Shown: one piece after another, positions 24,301 through 35,841 of the stretch | How positions within the stretch are numbered: the stretch's first letter is position 1 | How the letters are laid out: each line of letters starts with the position of its first letter | Source: Nicotiana tabacum | Taxonomy: Eukaryota; Streptophyta; Magnoliopsida; Solanales; Solanaceae | Length of the DNA stretch: 64,000 nt | Assembly (NCBI RefSeq): GCF_000715075.1 | Contig: NC_134080.1 | Span: 37,614,758 to 37,678,757 of the forward strand | Reading direction: 5' to 3' | Position numbers and translations under genes: made by a program | Notes under the pieces: generated by a model | What the model saw: the letters and a program-made list of their open reading frames with translations, nothing else | Told to the model about the DNA's origin: nothing | Database searches by the model: none

Positions 24301-24823
24301 ATACCAAGTGTCCGACACAGTATCGGTAGAGAAAATTCCAGAGGGGAAGTACCTTCCGAATCCAAAGATAACCTCTGCATCAGTCATGGTAGCCTATGAA
24401 ATGTTAAAAAATGGTTTTATACCCGACAAAGGTCTAGGCTCATCTTTGCAAGGAATTACACAACCAGTATCTCTCCCCGAGAACTGGGGAACATTCGGTT
24501 TGGGGTTCGTACCCAATGTCAACGACGTAAAAAAGGCCAGAAAGCTGAAACAAAAGGCATGGGTTCTGCCAAAACCAGTCCCACATCTATCAAAGTCTTT
24601 TGTCAAGACCGGTGCTAAAAATCGCCCGATAACAACAATTCCTAAATCCCTGGTCAATCCTGAGGAGGAATTAATTGAAAGATTCGAGAAATTGTTTGAC
24701 GATGTGAATATGGTGGAAAGCGGGGAAGGTTGTAGCAACGCAGAAGTTCAATTTGTTGGGCTAGAAACAAAGTTTAATAATTGGAAAGCCACTCCTCTCC
24801 CCATTCGAAAGGAGTATTGGTAG
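21353..24823 (+). pseudogene. Gag-protease polyprotein of the Ogre-type element
   Basis: One frame of 1156 codons with stops TGA 21878 and TAA 22595. Order: N-terminal helix (VGKMKEEMFKLKQQMAEM), Pro-rich linker, retrotransposon gag capsid-like region about residues 205-340 (FDLYNGHDDPVAHLRGF, SGSALEWYTRQD, FREYGFRWREQA), a zinc-knuckle variant CEYCSGTPGHDTEKC near residue 540, aspartic protease with DNGSS (codons from 23912) and LLGRPWIHA, then a G-patch-like segment (NGFIPDKGLGSSLQG). Gag packages element RNA and the protease matures the polyprotein. The frame ends in TAG at 24821, which lies within a predicted intron that would fuse it to pol. Confidence 0.82.
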
Positions 24824-25005
24824 TTTATTTTGATTTTCTTTCAGTTTGTTTGGGTTACCTCAGGATTGTAATCCCAATGCTTATCTTACAGTTTGTTTGA
24901 AGTGTGCAAACCTTGTTATCTTTCATCATCCAATAAAATACAATTTCCTTTTTCATTATCATTCCTGATCGTTTTCTTTTCATTTTTTTTCTTTTTTCTG
25001 TACAG
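24820..25005 (+). other. Predicted intron between gag-pro and pol
   Basis: The donor GTAGTTTATT overlaps the gag-pro stop codon. The acceptor follows a long T/C tract (24970-25000) ending CTGTACAG. The length is 186 bp, a multiple of three, and gag-pro and pol share the same frame, so splicing would remove the stop and fuse the ORFs. An intron at this position is an established feature of Ogre elements. These exact sites are inferred. Confidence 0.55.
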
Positions 25006-28000
25006 TTCTTTTTACGCTGGCTCTAGTGATATGGCATGCATGAGGAATCCTCAACCCAGTCTTAAAAATCAATCTGGTTCCGAAATATTAATTCAAGAAA
25101 TATATTGTGATTATGAATCAGAATATGATGAAGATGAGGTTTTTGAAGAGATTAGTAAAGAGTTAATTCACTTTGAGGAAAAAATCAAACCTAACCTGAG
25201 TGATACTGAGGACATCAATATAGGGGACACGAGTAATATCCGGGAAACTAAAATAAGTGTCCATCTCGAACCAAAGATCCGAGAATAGTTAATTAAATCA
25301 CTCACAGAATTCAAAGATGTTTTTGCATGGTCATATGACGACATGCCGGGCCTGAGCACTGATTTAGTGGTTCACAAATTGCCCACCGATCCAACGGTGC
25401 CTCCTGTCAAGCAGAGGCTGAGAAAATTCAAGCCTGATATGAGTGTGAGAATTAAGGAAGAAATCACCAAACAGTTGGAAGCAAAGGTCATTCGAGTCAC
25501 TCGATATCCTGTTTGGTTAGCTAATATCGTTCCTGTACCAAAGAAAGACGGCAAAATTAGAGTATGCGTCGACTACCGCAATCCCAACAAAGCAAGTCCG
25601 AAGGATAATTTCTCATTACCCAATATCCATATTTTGATCGATAATTGTGCCAAGCATGATATAGGATCTTTCGTGAATTGTTATGCCGGGTATCATCAAA
25701 TTCTAATGGATGAAGAAGATGCAGAAAAGACGGCATTCATCACACCATGAGGAACTTATTGCTACCGGGTAATGCCATTCGGTTTGAAGAACGCCGGAGC
25801 AACCTACATGAGAGCGATAACCACAGTGTTTCATGATATGATACACCAGGAGATTGAGGTATACGTGGACGATGTGATCATAAAATCAAAGCATCAGGCC
25901 GACCACGTTGGGGATTTGAGGAAATTCTTCTTAAGACTTCGCAGGTACAACCTCAAGCTTAACCCTGCCAAATGCGCATTTGGAGTTCCATCTGGAAAGT
26001 TGCTGGGATTCATAGTCAGTCGGCGAGGCATCGAGCTAGACCCATCAAAAATCAAAGCCATCCAAGAATTGCCACCTCCAAGGAACAAAACTGAAGTAAT
26101 GAGTTTGTTGGGAAGGCTCAATTACATCAGCAAGTTTATTGCTCAGCTTACGACAACATGTGAGCCTATTTTCAAATTGTTGAAAAAAGATATTGCGGTC
26201 AAATGGACCGATGAGTGTCAGGAGGCGTTTGATAAGATAAAAGGATACCTGTCGAACCCACACGTGTTGGTCCCGCCAGAGCCAAGAAGACCTCTGATTC
26301 TTTACTTGACGGTCTTGGAAAATTCATTTGGTTGTGTATTGGGGCAACATGACCTCACCGGCAGAAAAGAACAGGCCATCTACTACCTTAGCAAGAAATT
26401 CACAGCTTATAAGATTAAGTATACTCATTTGGAGAAGACATGTTGCGCCCTAACATGGGTAGCTCAGAAGTTGAAACACTATTTGTCGTCCTACACTACT
26501 TACCTCATTTCGCGTCTGGATCCATTGAAATATATTTTTCAAAAGCCTATGCCAATAGGGAGACTTGCAAAGTGGCAGATATTGCTCACAAAATTTGACA
26601 TCATCTATGTGACTCGAACTGTAATGAAAGCCCAAGCACTGGCTGATCATTTAGCCGAAAACCCGGTCGACAAGGAGTACGAGCCGTTGAAAACTTATTT
26701 TCCTGATGAAGAAATAATGCATATCGACGAGATGGAGCAAATTGAAAAACCTGGCTGGAAACTTTTCTTTGATGGGGCCGCTAACATGAAAGGAGTCGGG
26801 ATAGGAGCTGTAATCATTTTTGAAACAGGGCATCACTATCCTGTTACGGCTCAATTGCGATTTTATTGCACCAATAATATGGCTGAATATGAAGCCTGTA
26901 TTTTGGGGTTAAGGCTAGCTGCAGACATGGGTATCCAAGAAATCTTAGTCATGGGAGATTCGGATCTTCTGGTACATCAAATTCAAGGAGAATGGGAAAC
27001 CCGAGACTTGAAGCTCATACCATACCGACAATGTCTACATGATCTTTGTCAGCGGTTTCAATCAGTGGAGTTCCGGCATATTCCAAGGATCCATAATGAG
27101 GTTGCCGATGCATTGGCTACTTTGGCATCAATGTTGCACCATCCAGACAAAGCTTATGTGGATCCACTACATATTCAAGTCCACAATCAGCACACTTATT
27201 GCAATATGGTTAAAGAAGAATTTGATGGTGAACCATGGTTCCACGACATCAAGGAGTATATCAGGATGGGGATATATCCCGCACAAGCCACAGGAGATCA
27301 AAAGAGGACCATTAGGCGATTGGCAAATGGATTCTTCTTAAGCGGATGAGTTTTGTATAAAAGAACACCAGATCTTGGATTATTAAGATGCATAGATGCC
27401 AGACAAGCTACGACTGTCATGTCTGAAGTACATTCGGGAGTTTGTGGACCCCACATGAGCAGATATGTGTTGGCAAAGAAAATCCTCCGAGCTGGTTATT
27501 ATTGGCTTACCATGGAGCGAGATTTTATCAGTTTTGTGCGCAAGTGTCATCAATGCCAGATACACGGAGATTTGATTCATTCTCCACCATCCGAGTTGCA
27601 CACAATGTCGGCACCATGGCCCTTCGTTGCCTGGGGCATGAATGTGATTGGACCAATTGATCCGGCAGCATCCAATGGGCACAGGTTCATTCTGGTAGCC
27701 ATTGATTATTTTACCAAATGGGTTTAGGCCAAAACATTCAAATCAGTGACCAAGAAGGCTGTGGTCGATTTTGTCCACTCAAATATCATATGTCGATTCG
27801 GAATCCCAAAAGTGATCATCACAGATAACAGTGCTAATCTTAACAGTAACTTAATGAAGGAAGTATGTCAACAGTTTAAGATTACACATCGCAAACTCTA
27901 CCCCATATCGGCCCAAGGCGAATGGAGCAGTCGAGGCAGCCAACAAAAACATAAAGAAGATACTTCGGAAAATGGTAGAAAGTTCAAGACAATGGCATGA

Positions 28001-28484
28001 AAAACTACCATTTGCGTTATTGGGATATCGCACTACTGTTCGCACTTCAGTAGGAGCAACTCCTTATTTGTTGGTATATGGCACTGAAGCAGTAATTCCT
28101 GCAGAAGTTGAGATTCCTTCCCTTCGGATCATCGCCGAAGCTAAGATTGATGATGATGAATGGGTCAAAACCCGTCTGGAACAGTTAAACTTGATTGATG
28201 AAAAATGATTGGCCGCAGTATGTCATGGTCAATTGTATCAAAGAAGAATAGCAAGAGCATACAACAAAAAGGTGCGTCCCCGGAAGTTTGAAGTGGGTCA
28301 ACATGTGCTGAAACGTATTCTTCCACATCAGGTTGAGGCAAAAGGCAAATTTGCCCCGAATTGGCAAGGACCATTCATTGTGACCAGAGTATTATCGAAT
28401 GGTGCACTATGTTTAACAGATATTGAAGGCAAATGTATAGACATGGCGATCAATTCTGATGCGGTAAAGAGATATTATGCATAA
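25006..28484 (+). pseudogene. Pol polyprotein: RT, RNase H, second RNase H, integrase
   Basis: Frame kept from 25006 to about 27917 with stops TAG 25286, TGA 25748, TGA 27347 and TAG 27725. A one-base insertion near 27918 shifts the rest, and TGA follows at 28206. RT: PVPKKDGKIRVCVDYRNPN; motif A reads FVNCYAGYHQI with Asn (AAT 25676-25678) where the catalytic Asp belongs; YVDD is at 25862-25873. First RNase H at about 26290-26660, then a second RNase H (WKLFFDGAANMKGVGIGAV, NNMAEYEACILGLRLA, VADALATLAS), typical of Tat. Integrase: zinc region HSGVCGPH...CHQC; the first core Asp is Asn in WGMNVIGP (27641-27643); ITDNSANLN keeps the second Asp; the Glu is in the shifted frame. Ends KRYYA at 28484. 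Dead. Confidence 0.85.
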
Positions 28485-29860
28485 CTTTTTAAATGTTTGT
28501 ATTTAGCATTATTTCGAAAATTAGAATGACAAAGGCAATTTATTCTGCTATCCAAACACTATACCCTTTGCTTCCCCTTTGAGCCATATTTGTTTCTTTT
28601 CTACCCTCTCTTGGAATCAATGAAAATCAAATATGAAATAATAATAATAAAAAAAAAGGAAAGAAAATCACTATTATTTAGTGAACTACGTTTGACCTGA
28701 TTCCTCAAAGAAGGATACGTAGGCGCCTCACGGCTCGGTCATAGGGTGAACAATATGCATAATGTGCACAAAAAGAAACATTAAGAGACCCCAATCAAGA
28801 AACTGGGGCAGGAATTGTATTGGTAATAAGAAAAGATTCCAAGAGTTGTAATTTTAAACCCATATCAAAACTGTTTAACTTTTGATACCTTTCCATTTCC
28901 AACCACATACCAAAAAGACCTTTCGACCAATCTTAGAAAAATGTTGAGTCAAGCAAATGAAGATGGTTCATAACACTCTGGTACAAACAAGAAAAGAAAG
29001 TAAAAATGAGAGAGTCTTATAGGTTAAAACCCACACGGTCACCATAAGACGACGGAAGTTGAGAGAAAATAAAATGAGAGAGTTTTATTGGTGAAAACCT
29101 TCGCAGGCACCATAAGGCGAAAAGGAAGTAAGAAATGAACAAATGAGGAAGGTTTGTCGGTGAAAACTCTTTGAGATATTGCAAGTCAAACAAGTCTGTA
29201 AAATGAAAAATGAAGTTGGGTTATGGAAATTTTGGGGAAAACAAAATGAGACAATTGAAAGGAAATTGATTAAAAGACTGGGTTGATTAATCCAAATTGC
29301 ATACCATGATCATTGGTGCCAGAGACTCCAATCAGATAAGTCCTTTATTCCTTCTCCAACAATCATCCAAATTTGGATTTTTCTTTTCATTCTAGATTGT
29401 CGAAATCATCATGTTTTCGTCACTAATAATCTTACTCTTCTAAAGCTTTTGAGATGAGTTTTGTTCCAAACAAATAAGAAAGAATGTCAAGGTATACTAC
29501 CAAGATTCAAGGTTGCATAGGACAAAAATACGGCCATGATGGGCAGGAGGTAATAAAAAATAATAAGATATGGGTGTAAGAAAAATCAAAAGCGGATCAG
29601 AAATGTCAGGAGAACATATGATTACGGTTAAAAGGGTTGGAAGGAAAACATACAGATGGGGATCCTATAGTTAAGGATCAATTACAAGGACAAACAGTTT
29701 TTTTTTCAACCATTCCAAGGCAACAAAACAAGACAGAGAAGCCCCACCGTCGGCAAGAATGCCCCAGTTAACCACCCTGCTTTAAACTAACGAAGTTTTC
29801 TTTGATTAGAAACAGGAGCAAAAACAACATTATGTCAGGAAACACCCGGACAAAGAATTA
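28485..29860 (+). other. 3' non-coding region of the Ogre-type element
   Basis: No open frame. The second copy of the inter-ORF motif lies at 28682-28742. Between 29010 and 29180 there are about three degenerate units around GAGAGTYTTATNGGTGAAAA and CACCATAAGRCGA. Confidence 0.6.
28682..28742 (+). repeat. Inter-ORF motif, copy 2
   Basis: GAACTACGTTTGACCTGATTC, AAGGATACGTAGGCGCC and GGCTCGGTC in the same order as copy 1 (20989-21070) and copy 3 (30984-31052). It lies after the pol stop. Confidence 0.8.
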
Positions 29861-29864
29861 AAAA

Positions 29865-30605
29865 GAAGTCAGGCGTCCACCTGGAGAATGAGGATGAAGA
29901 ATTTAAGAAGAAGTCAGGCGTCCACCTGGAGAATGAGGATAAAAAATTGAAGAAGTCAGGCGCCCACCTGGAGAATGAGGATAAAAAATTTAAGAAGAAG
30001 TCAGGCGTCCACCTGGAGAATGAGGATGAAAAATTAAAGAAGAAGTCAGGCGTCCACCTGGAGAATGAGGATGAAGAATTTAAGAAGAAGTCAGGCGTCC
30101 ACCTGGAGAATGAGGATTAAGAAAATTTAAGAAGAAGTCAGGCGTCCACCTGGAGAATGAGGATGAAGAAATTTAAGAAGAAGTCAGGCGTCCACCTGGA
30201 GAATGAGGATGAAAAGAAGAAGTCAGGCGTCCACCTGGAGAATGAGGATGAAGAAGTTAAGAAGAAGTCAGGCGTCCACCTGGAGAATGAGGATGAAGAA
30301 GTTAAGAAGAAGTCAGGCGTCCACCTGGAGAATGAGGATGAAAAATTTAAGAAGAAGTCAGGCGTCCACCTGGAGAATGAGGATGAAGAATTAAAAAGAA
30401 ATCAGGCGTCCACCTGGAGAATGAGGATAAAAAAATTGAAGAAGTCAGGCGTCCACCTGGAGAATGAGGATAAAGAATTTAAGAAGAAGTCAGGCGTCCA
30501 CCTGGAGAATGAGGATAAAGAATTAAGAAGAAGTCAGGCGTCCACCTGGAGAATAAGGATGAAGAATTGAAGCAACAGAAGTCAGGCGCCCACCTGGAGA
30601 ACAAG
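29865..30605 (+). repeat. 17-copy minisatellite, unit about 40-47 bp
   Basis: A core of TCAGGCGTCCACCTGGAGAA occurs 17 times, each followed by TGAGGAT and a variable A/G-rich spacer (GAAGAATTTAAGAAGAAG and shorter forms), so the period varies. The core is almost invariant while the spacer drifts. Sub-terminal tandem repeats between pol and the 3' LTR are typical of Tat/Ogre elements. The 137-codon open frame through it is a repeat artefact. It is not a CRISPR array: the spacers are near-identical. Confidence 0.95.
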
Positions 30606-31150
30606 GGAATATAATTGAAGCATTGAAATCAAAAGCCCGCTCATATGAGAAAGGAGCACACTTAGAGTCAATAAAGCAGAGGAGTCCAATAAAGTCCCCA
30701 GCAGGAAACAACAAGAGTCCCAAACAGAGAAAGAAAATACGAGACACAATGAAAGGGAATGCATTATAAGCCAAATGCCCAAGAGTCACCAAGATATCAA
30801 GACAACAAGAAACGCAAGGGCATGATCTAGATAAGATTTTATAATTCATGTACCATAGTCTAGTTTAGCTTTTTGTATTACCTTTGAAGTAAGGTGTAAT
30901 AAGGAGGTCAGCAAGCAGTAAAAGCAGCACGAAACAGCAGTAGCATCACAGTCCCATGGTAGTCCCAGCTACCCAAAACTTCCTGAACTACAGTGACCTG
31001 ATTCCTTTATAGCCAAGGATATGTAGGAAACCTTTGAAGCAAAGGTTCGGTCAAATCTTTCAAAAAATGCTTCCCACAGAGTATTTGAACAGGCAAAAAT
31101 CGCTCGTATCCGCTCACTTTATCTTTGCACGAAAACTCTTCGAGTTTCCG
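30606..31150 (+). other. Non-coding DNA between minisatellite and polypurine tract
   Basis: Contains the third copy of the inter-ORF motif (30984-31052: GAACTACAGTGACCTGATTC, CAAGGATATGTAGGAAACC, GGTTCGGTC) about 100 bp before the polypurine tract. No gene. Confidence 0.6.
30984..31052 (+). repeat. Inter-ORF motif, copy 3
   Basis: Same ordered blocks as copies 1 and 2, with a longer insertion between the GTAGG block and the final GGTTCGGTC. It is the most diverged copy. Confidence 0.75.
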
Positions 31151-31166
31151 CACAAAGAGGGGCAGC
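31151..31166 (+). promoter_or_regulatory. Polypurine tract of the Ogre-type element
   Basis: CACAAAGAGGGGCAGC immediately precedes the TGTGAACACG start of the 3' LTR. A purine-rich block at this position primes plus-strand DNA synthesis in LTR retrotransposons. Confidence 0.85.
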
Positions 31167-34100
31167 TGTGAACACGTGATTTTTGCCTCACGAAAACTAC
31201 TCCAAAATAAATCAAAAATAAAATTAATTTCTTTTAGCATGCAATTTTAGAATTTGTGTTGCGTTTATTAATTGTTTGTGTTTTGTCCGTAAATGTTAAA
31301 CGTTGTTATAATTAAACAAAATAAAAATAAAAATACATGTTTCATGCATATCTAGGATTTAATTATGCACTTAATAATTGATTTAAAAATAAAATCACAA
31401 AAAATATGCATTTGTTCTATTTTAAATGTTCCACTGTATGATTAATGTTTTGTCTATGTGTTACTAGTTGTTAAAAAGGTAATTAATATCTTTGTAAGGG
31501 TAATTTTGTTTTTATAATTTTAATTAGGATTTTAATAATTAAGGATAAATTTAGGAAATGGAAAATAGGTTGAAAATAAAAAAATAAAAAAAATCGTACC
31601 TGGATTAAAGTCCAGGCCCAAACCAATTAATTCCCTCATAGCCCAGTCCAAATACCCATGTCCGGTCCAATGCAACCAAAACCAAACGACGACGTTTGGT
31701 CATGTTTTATCAAGGGCCGTTGGATCAAATCCATCCAACGGCTGAGATCTCATCACCCTAACCCGTGATCCTTACCCGACCCACTGCCCCGGTTCAACTC
31801 GTCTCCCCAACCTAAACCAAACGACATCGTTTGGTTAAGTGAATAGATCCTAGCCATCCATTCTGCTTGATCTAACGGTCAATATCCATCCACCCCTTCC
31901 CTATATAAATCCTAAACCCATACCCCGACCCCCTAACTAAACACCCCCCCTTCCTCTCCTGTTCATCATCGTCTTCAGACGATGCCCCTAACCCTAGCCG
32001 CCCTAATTCCCCATCACCTGAAACCCGGCGGCAACAACGCCGCCGGTCACCACCTTAACACCCCGGAACCCCCTGATCATCCTCTATCCAAATATGTTAG
32101 CCACTTGGCTCGAATCCTCCTGAAGGTTCTCGAATCTTCATTTAAAGATTCGATCCAAACTCAGATCCAAACTCAACCACCTCTGATGGTTCCCAAATTA
32201 ACACTGTAGCTTCCCCTAACTACCCTAGCTATGGATCTGGTGTTGGTTTGGCTCGAATCACCTCAGAGTTCTTCGAATCTTCTTTTGAAGGTTCGAACCA
32301 AACATGAACTCACTCAGATTTGTTCCAAACTAACACCAAATGACCCCTAGGCCTCCCTCACCCTTGTGGCATCTTTGGTTCCCTTCGAATCTGCCCAGAA
32401 GTGTTCGGATTTAAGATCCAAGAATCTGAAACCCTAAAATTTTTCCAATCTTGGAATTTTTCCAATTCAAGTGAAGTATTGAGGTCTAAGAGACTTTAAT
32501 CGAGGTATTCTCAACTGAGAATACTTCGAATAAAGTCTGTTCAGCCTAAAAAATGTTCGAATCCAAGTTGCCCCTGTGTCCGTGCGAATTTGAAGAAGTA
32601 AAGGTATTTTCCCTATTTTTCTTTTGTTTCCTATGTGTATAATGTTGTTTGTTTCAGTAGCTGGTGTAATTTTTCATATTTGTTTAGTTGGTTCTGTGAT
32701 TCTGTCTCATACCCGTCTATTTGATCAGAATTATACTATTGTTTCTGTCAGTATGATTATTTACAATGTGTAATCGACTCGATTAAGTTCGTCGATTAGT
32801 TATATTATGAATTCTCGTTTATGATAATACTGATTGAAACAATCTGTTTCTATTTTTATAGACTGTTTGTTGACAAATGTTGTAGATAATCAGTTTAATT
32901 AATACTCGTCAGTTAAATCACCTTTGTTTATATTTCAATGAGTCTATCAAAATAAATGTTGTGTATATATTGTTTCCTGAACATTAAGTTTCAGGGCATT
33001 GTCAGTATATTGACAATGCTCCTGTGTTTGTTTGATTTTAGTTCAAAGTTGAAGTTCAGTTTGAATTATTGTGCTGAATTCAGTGTAATGTTATTGTGAT
33101 GTTAAGTTTGAATTCAAGTTTACAAGGGTTGGGTAGATACAACTGTGTTAGGAAGTTGATTAGGATTGGTTCTAGCTGTTTAAATCAGAAGGATAATTAA
33201 GCCTGGACAGATTTTAAAATCTGTTTTGTATCAGATTCTGAATTTTAGTTTAAAGGCAGTAATAACAGTAGGATTTCAGGGCATTTCATTCCCAGTAAAA
33301 ACAGTGTTAGTGCTAATGTGTTGAAAGTGGAATGTTAATGGCTTTTAATTTAATGGGATAATGGGAAACAAAGGGTAATGGAATGCTGGAAATCAGGAAA
33401 AGTTCACTTAATGGGATTTAAAGTAGTTAAAAGCAGATTTTGGATATGATTTTTAATAGAAGAAGGGGTCCAGGCAGCACTTAAGGGAAGACGGGCAGAC
33501 CTGTATAAGATAGAGGGGATTGGGACAGATTTAGGAACTTAGATTTTAGGACTGAGATTTTAGGACTGAGATTTTGAAGAAAAGAAAAGAACTCAGATTT
33601 TTAAAAGAAAAGGAAAGAGAGGAAGAAAACAGAAAAAGAAATAGAAAAGAGAACATTCACACACACACACACAATCTGAAACAGATACAAAAGCAGAAAC
33701 AGAAAAATTAGAAATAGGAATCTGAAACAGATAGAGGAAAGAAACTGAAATCTGAAATGTTATTTTTCTAGAATCTGTCCGTTGTTTGTTTGTGGATATT
33801 GTTCGGTTTAAATCTGAAATTTTTCTCAAGTTTCTGTCACTGTTCATCTGGGTTAACGGGTCTTGTTCAGACTTGCTGTGTTATTGGTATATTCTGCCGG
33901 TGTTTTGTTGCTGCTATTACTGCTGAAATTTATTCCTTCTACCTTCATTTCCAGGTACATTTTTTTTAAACTCATGTTGTGAAGAGCTTCAACATGACAA
34001 ATAAATGAAACTTGGGAATTACAATTCTGTTTTCCATTCGTCTAAGTTCATTATTTTAAATTTCAGTCTTGTTTCATGTTGGTTAATATAGTCGTATGCT

Positions 34101-35841
34101 TGACATGATAATTATCAGTTAATCATTCTCTTTTGAAATTCGTATAAGTGTTGTAATAGTGTTATCTATTCCAGAATTTCATTAAAGTATAGTTATGATT
34201 GAATTGTCAATATAGGGAACATGGCATAAAGTTGGCCATTAATTAAGTCTTGTGACATTGTTAGTTAGGTACAGAATAGTATGGAAATGTCAAGAAAATG
34301 CATTGTTAGCATATTTTGATTATTTGGTTGTGGATTAAGGCTAGATGATGTTGGTTGCATTTTGTCCATATATGGCGTAATAATGGTTATGTTTATAATC
34401 AATAGTCGAAAGACGCATTGATAAAATCCGTTAGATTCACAGTGTTGGAATATGGTGAATGGTGTAGAGGTATATTCATGTTATATATGATATCGTCTTA
34501 TTAAAGACAACAGGTAGATTAGTTCTTTTCTTAATAACAAATGGCCTAAGTTATTTGAATGCAATCACCTCATTTCTTTAAAAATAATGTAAACAATAAG
34601 TCAACAATTTTTTTTACGTGTAAAGTTAGCGTTTGCCAATAGTTCGCATAGGTTGAGAATAAAAATCGTTTCGATTATGTATATCCCAAACTCAATCATA
34701 AGCAGAATTAACTAAAATAATCATGCATATCGGATTAAGAACAAGCGATGTAGTAGTAGATTAGATTTATAACGTGTAACAATTTTAAGAGTGCAAAAGT
34801 AGCATTCGTTGCAAAAAGAATATTGAGAATTCTTCGAAAATATCATTTCCTTTCAAGAATTGAATTTTTTTAGTTTCATACATTATTCACATTTTAGTAT
34901 ACATATGTTGTATTTACTAAAAAATAGTGTTAATCATATGTTTATTCCTTTCTTTAAATTTGAATAGCTTGGAGGAATGTAATTCATACGCGAAAAATAT
35001 AATCAGCGGTCAACATTTAATAAATTGTGAATTCTTTTCAAAGAATTTAAGGGCACCTTAAATGGGGATTTCTCATGATTTTTACATAAAAATGTATGGA
35101 TATAATAAACAATTTGTGGAAAATCTATACTACCATTAAGAATATTTTGCGTAATTAGGGATGCGTTCGCGTAACCTGATTATATTTCTAAAAGCAATTC
35201 GAATTATGCGTTCGCGCAACTTCGAGCGAACATTTTAATAAAAAAAAAAGGGGGGTTTCTCCGAGGATGTCAAATTAATTTCATAAAACCCGAGATGTGC
35301 AGTTCATTGTTTAAATACAAGGGTGACGATGTTCTTAATTTTATTTTAAATTTTGAACATATGATATTTTAATAAAAAATATAATATTATCAATCTTATT
35401 GTGTACACGTATGCGTGACGTGATTCTTTACGTTTATAAAAATATATAAGGCGAATATACGTACGCGTGATTCGTTTCAAAAAAATCTTTAATTTGGTAA
35501 ACAATCTAAGCGAAAGCGGTAACAAAATCATGCAATAAAAATATATTTAATAAATCAAGATAATTAAGGCCAAAAATAAAAAACAGTTAAGCGACCGTGC
35601 TAGAACCATGGAATTCGGAAATGCCTAACACCTTCTTCCGGATTAACAGAATTCCTTACTCAGGATTTCTGGTTCAAAGAATAACAAACAGAGTCATATT
35701 CTCCTCGATTCAGGGATTAAAACCGGTGACTTGGGACGCCTTAACATTCCCAAGTGGCGACACTGAAACAAATAAATAAATCCCGTTTCAACTGTCCTTC
35801 AATTGGAGAAAACTCCCTACGCGCCTCCTGTGGGTGCGGTA
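31167..35841 (+). repeat. 3' LTR of the Ogre-type element, about 4.7 kb
   Basis: Starts TGTGAACACGTGATTTTTG; the first 184 bp match the 5' remnant. Internally it has a GC-richer leader-like section (31600-32600) with AAACGACGTCGTTTGG-like words and CTATATAAATCC at about 31902-31913, a likely LTR TATA box, followed by C-rich transcribed-leader-like DNA; then long AT-rich DNA. The 75-codon frame at 31982 has no recognisable domain. The right end is taken at GGTGCGGTA because the 20-bp flank duplicate starts next; a canonical CA end is missing. Confidence 0.7.
31902..31913 (+). promoter_or_regulatory. Probable LTR TATA box
   Basis: CTATATAAATCC, followed about 60-80 bp later by a pyrimidine-rich start region and a C-rich leader. 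Position and composition suit the U3/R boundary of the LTR. Inferred. Confidence 0.5.

Larger units (their letters stand above)
18200..35841 (+). mobile_element. Ty3/gypsy retrotransposon of the Tat/Ogre type, 17.6 kb, decayed
   Basis: Order of parts: 184-bp remnant of the 5' LTR (18200-18383); ORF1 (18760-20832); gag-pro (21353-24823); pol with RT, RNase H, a second RNase H and integrase (about 25006-28484); a long 3' non-coding region with a 17-copy tandem array; polypurine tract (31151-31166); 3' LTR (31167-35841). The extra ORF before gag, the second RNase H, the tandem repeats before the 3' LTR and the multi-kilobase LTR are the accepted hallmarks of the Tat/Ogre lineage. Nine in-frame stops, one frameshift in integrase and loss of most of the 5' LTR make it non-autonomous. 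The two LTRs differ at 3 of 184 alignable positions by eye. Confidence 0.85.

Noticed and set aside
30157..30570. 137-codon open frame through the minisatellite
   Set aside because: The frame is open only because the repeat lacks stops in it; no start context or domain, and the repeat period is not kept in frame throughout.
29865..30605. Regular repeat-spacer pattern resembling a CRISPR array
   Set aside because: Spacers are near-identical A/G-rich variants of each other, periods vary, and the array sits in the 3' region of a plant retrotransposon with no cas genes.
31982..32209. 75-codon frame in the 3' LTR
   Set aside because: It follows the predicted LTR promoter but has no recognised domain, and the matching 5' LTR region is deleted so conservation cannot be judged.
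18200..35841. Endogenous pararetrovirus, which is common in Nicotiana
   Set aside because: LTRs, integrase and the Tat-type order gag-pro-RT-RH-RH-INT are present, and no movement or coat protein region is seen.
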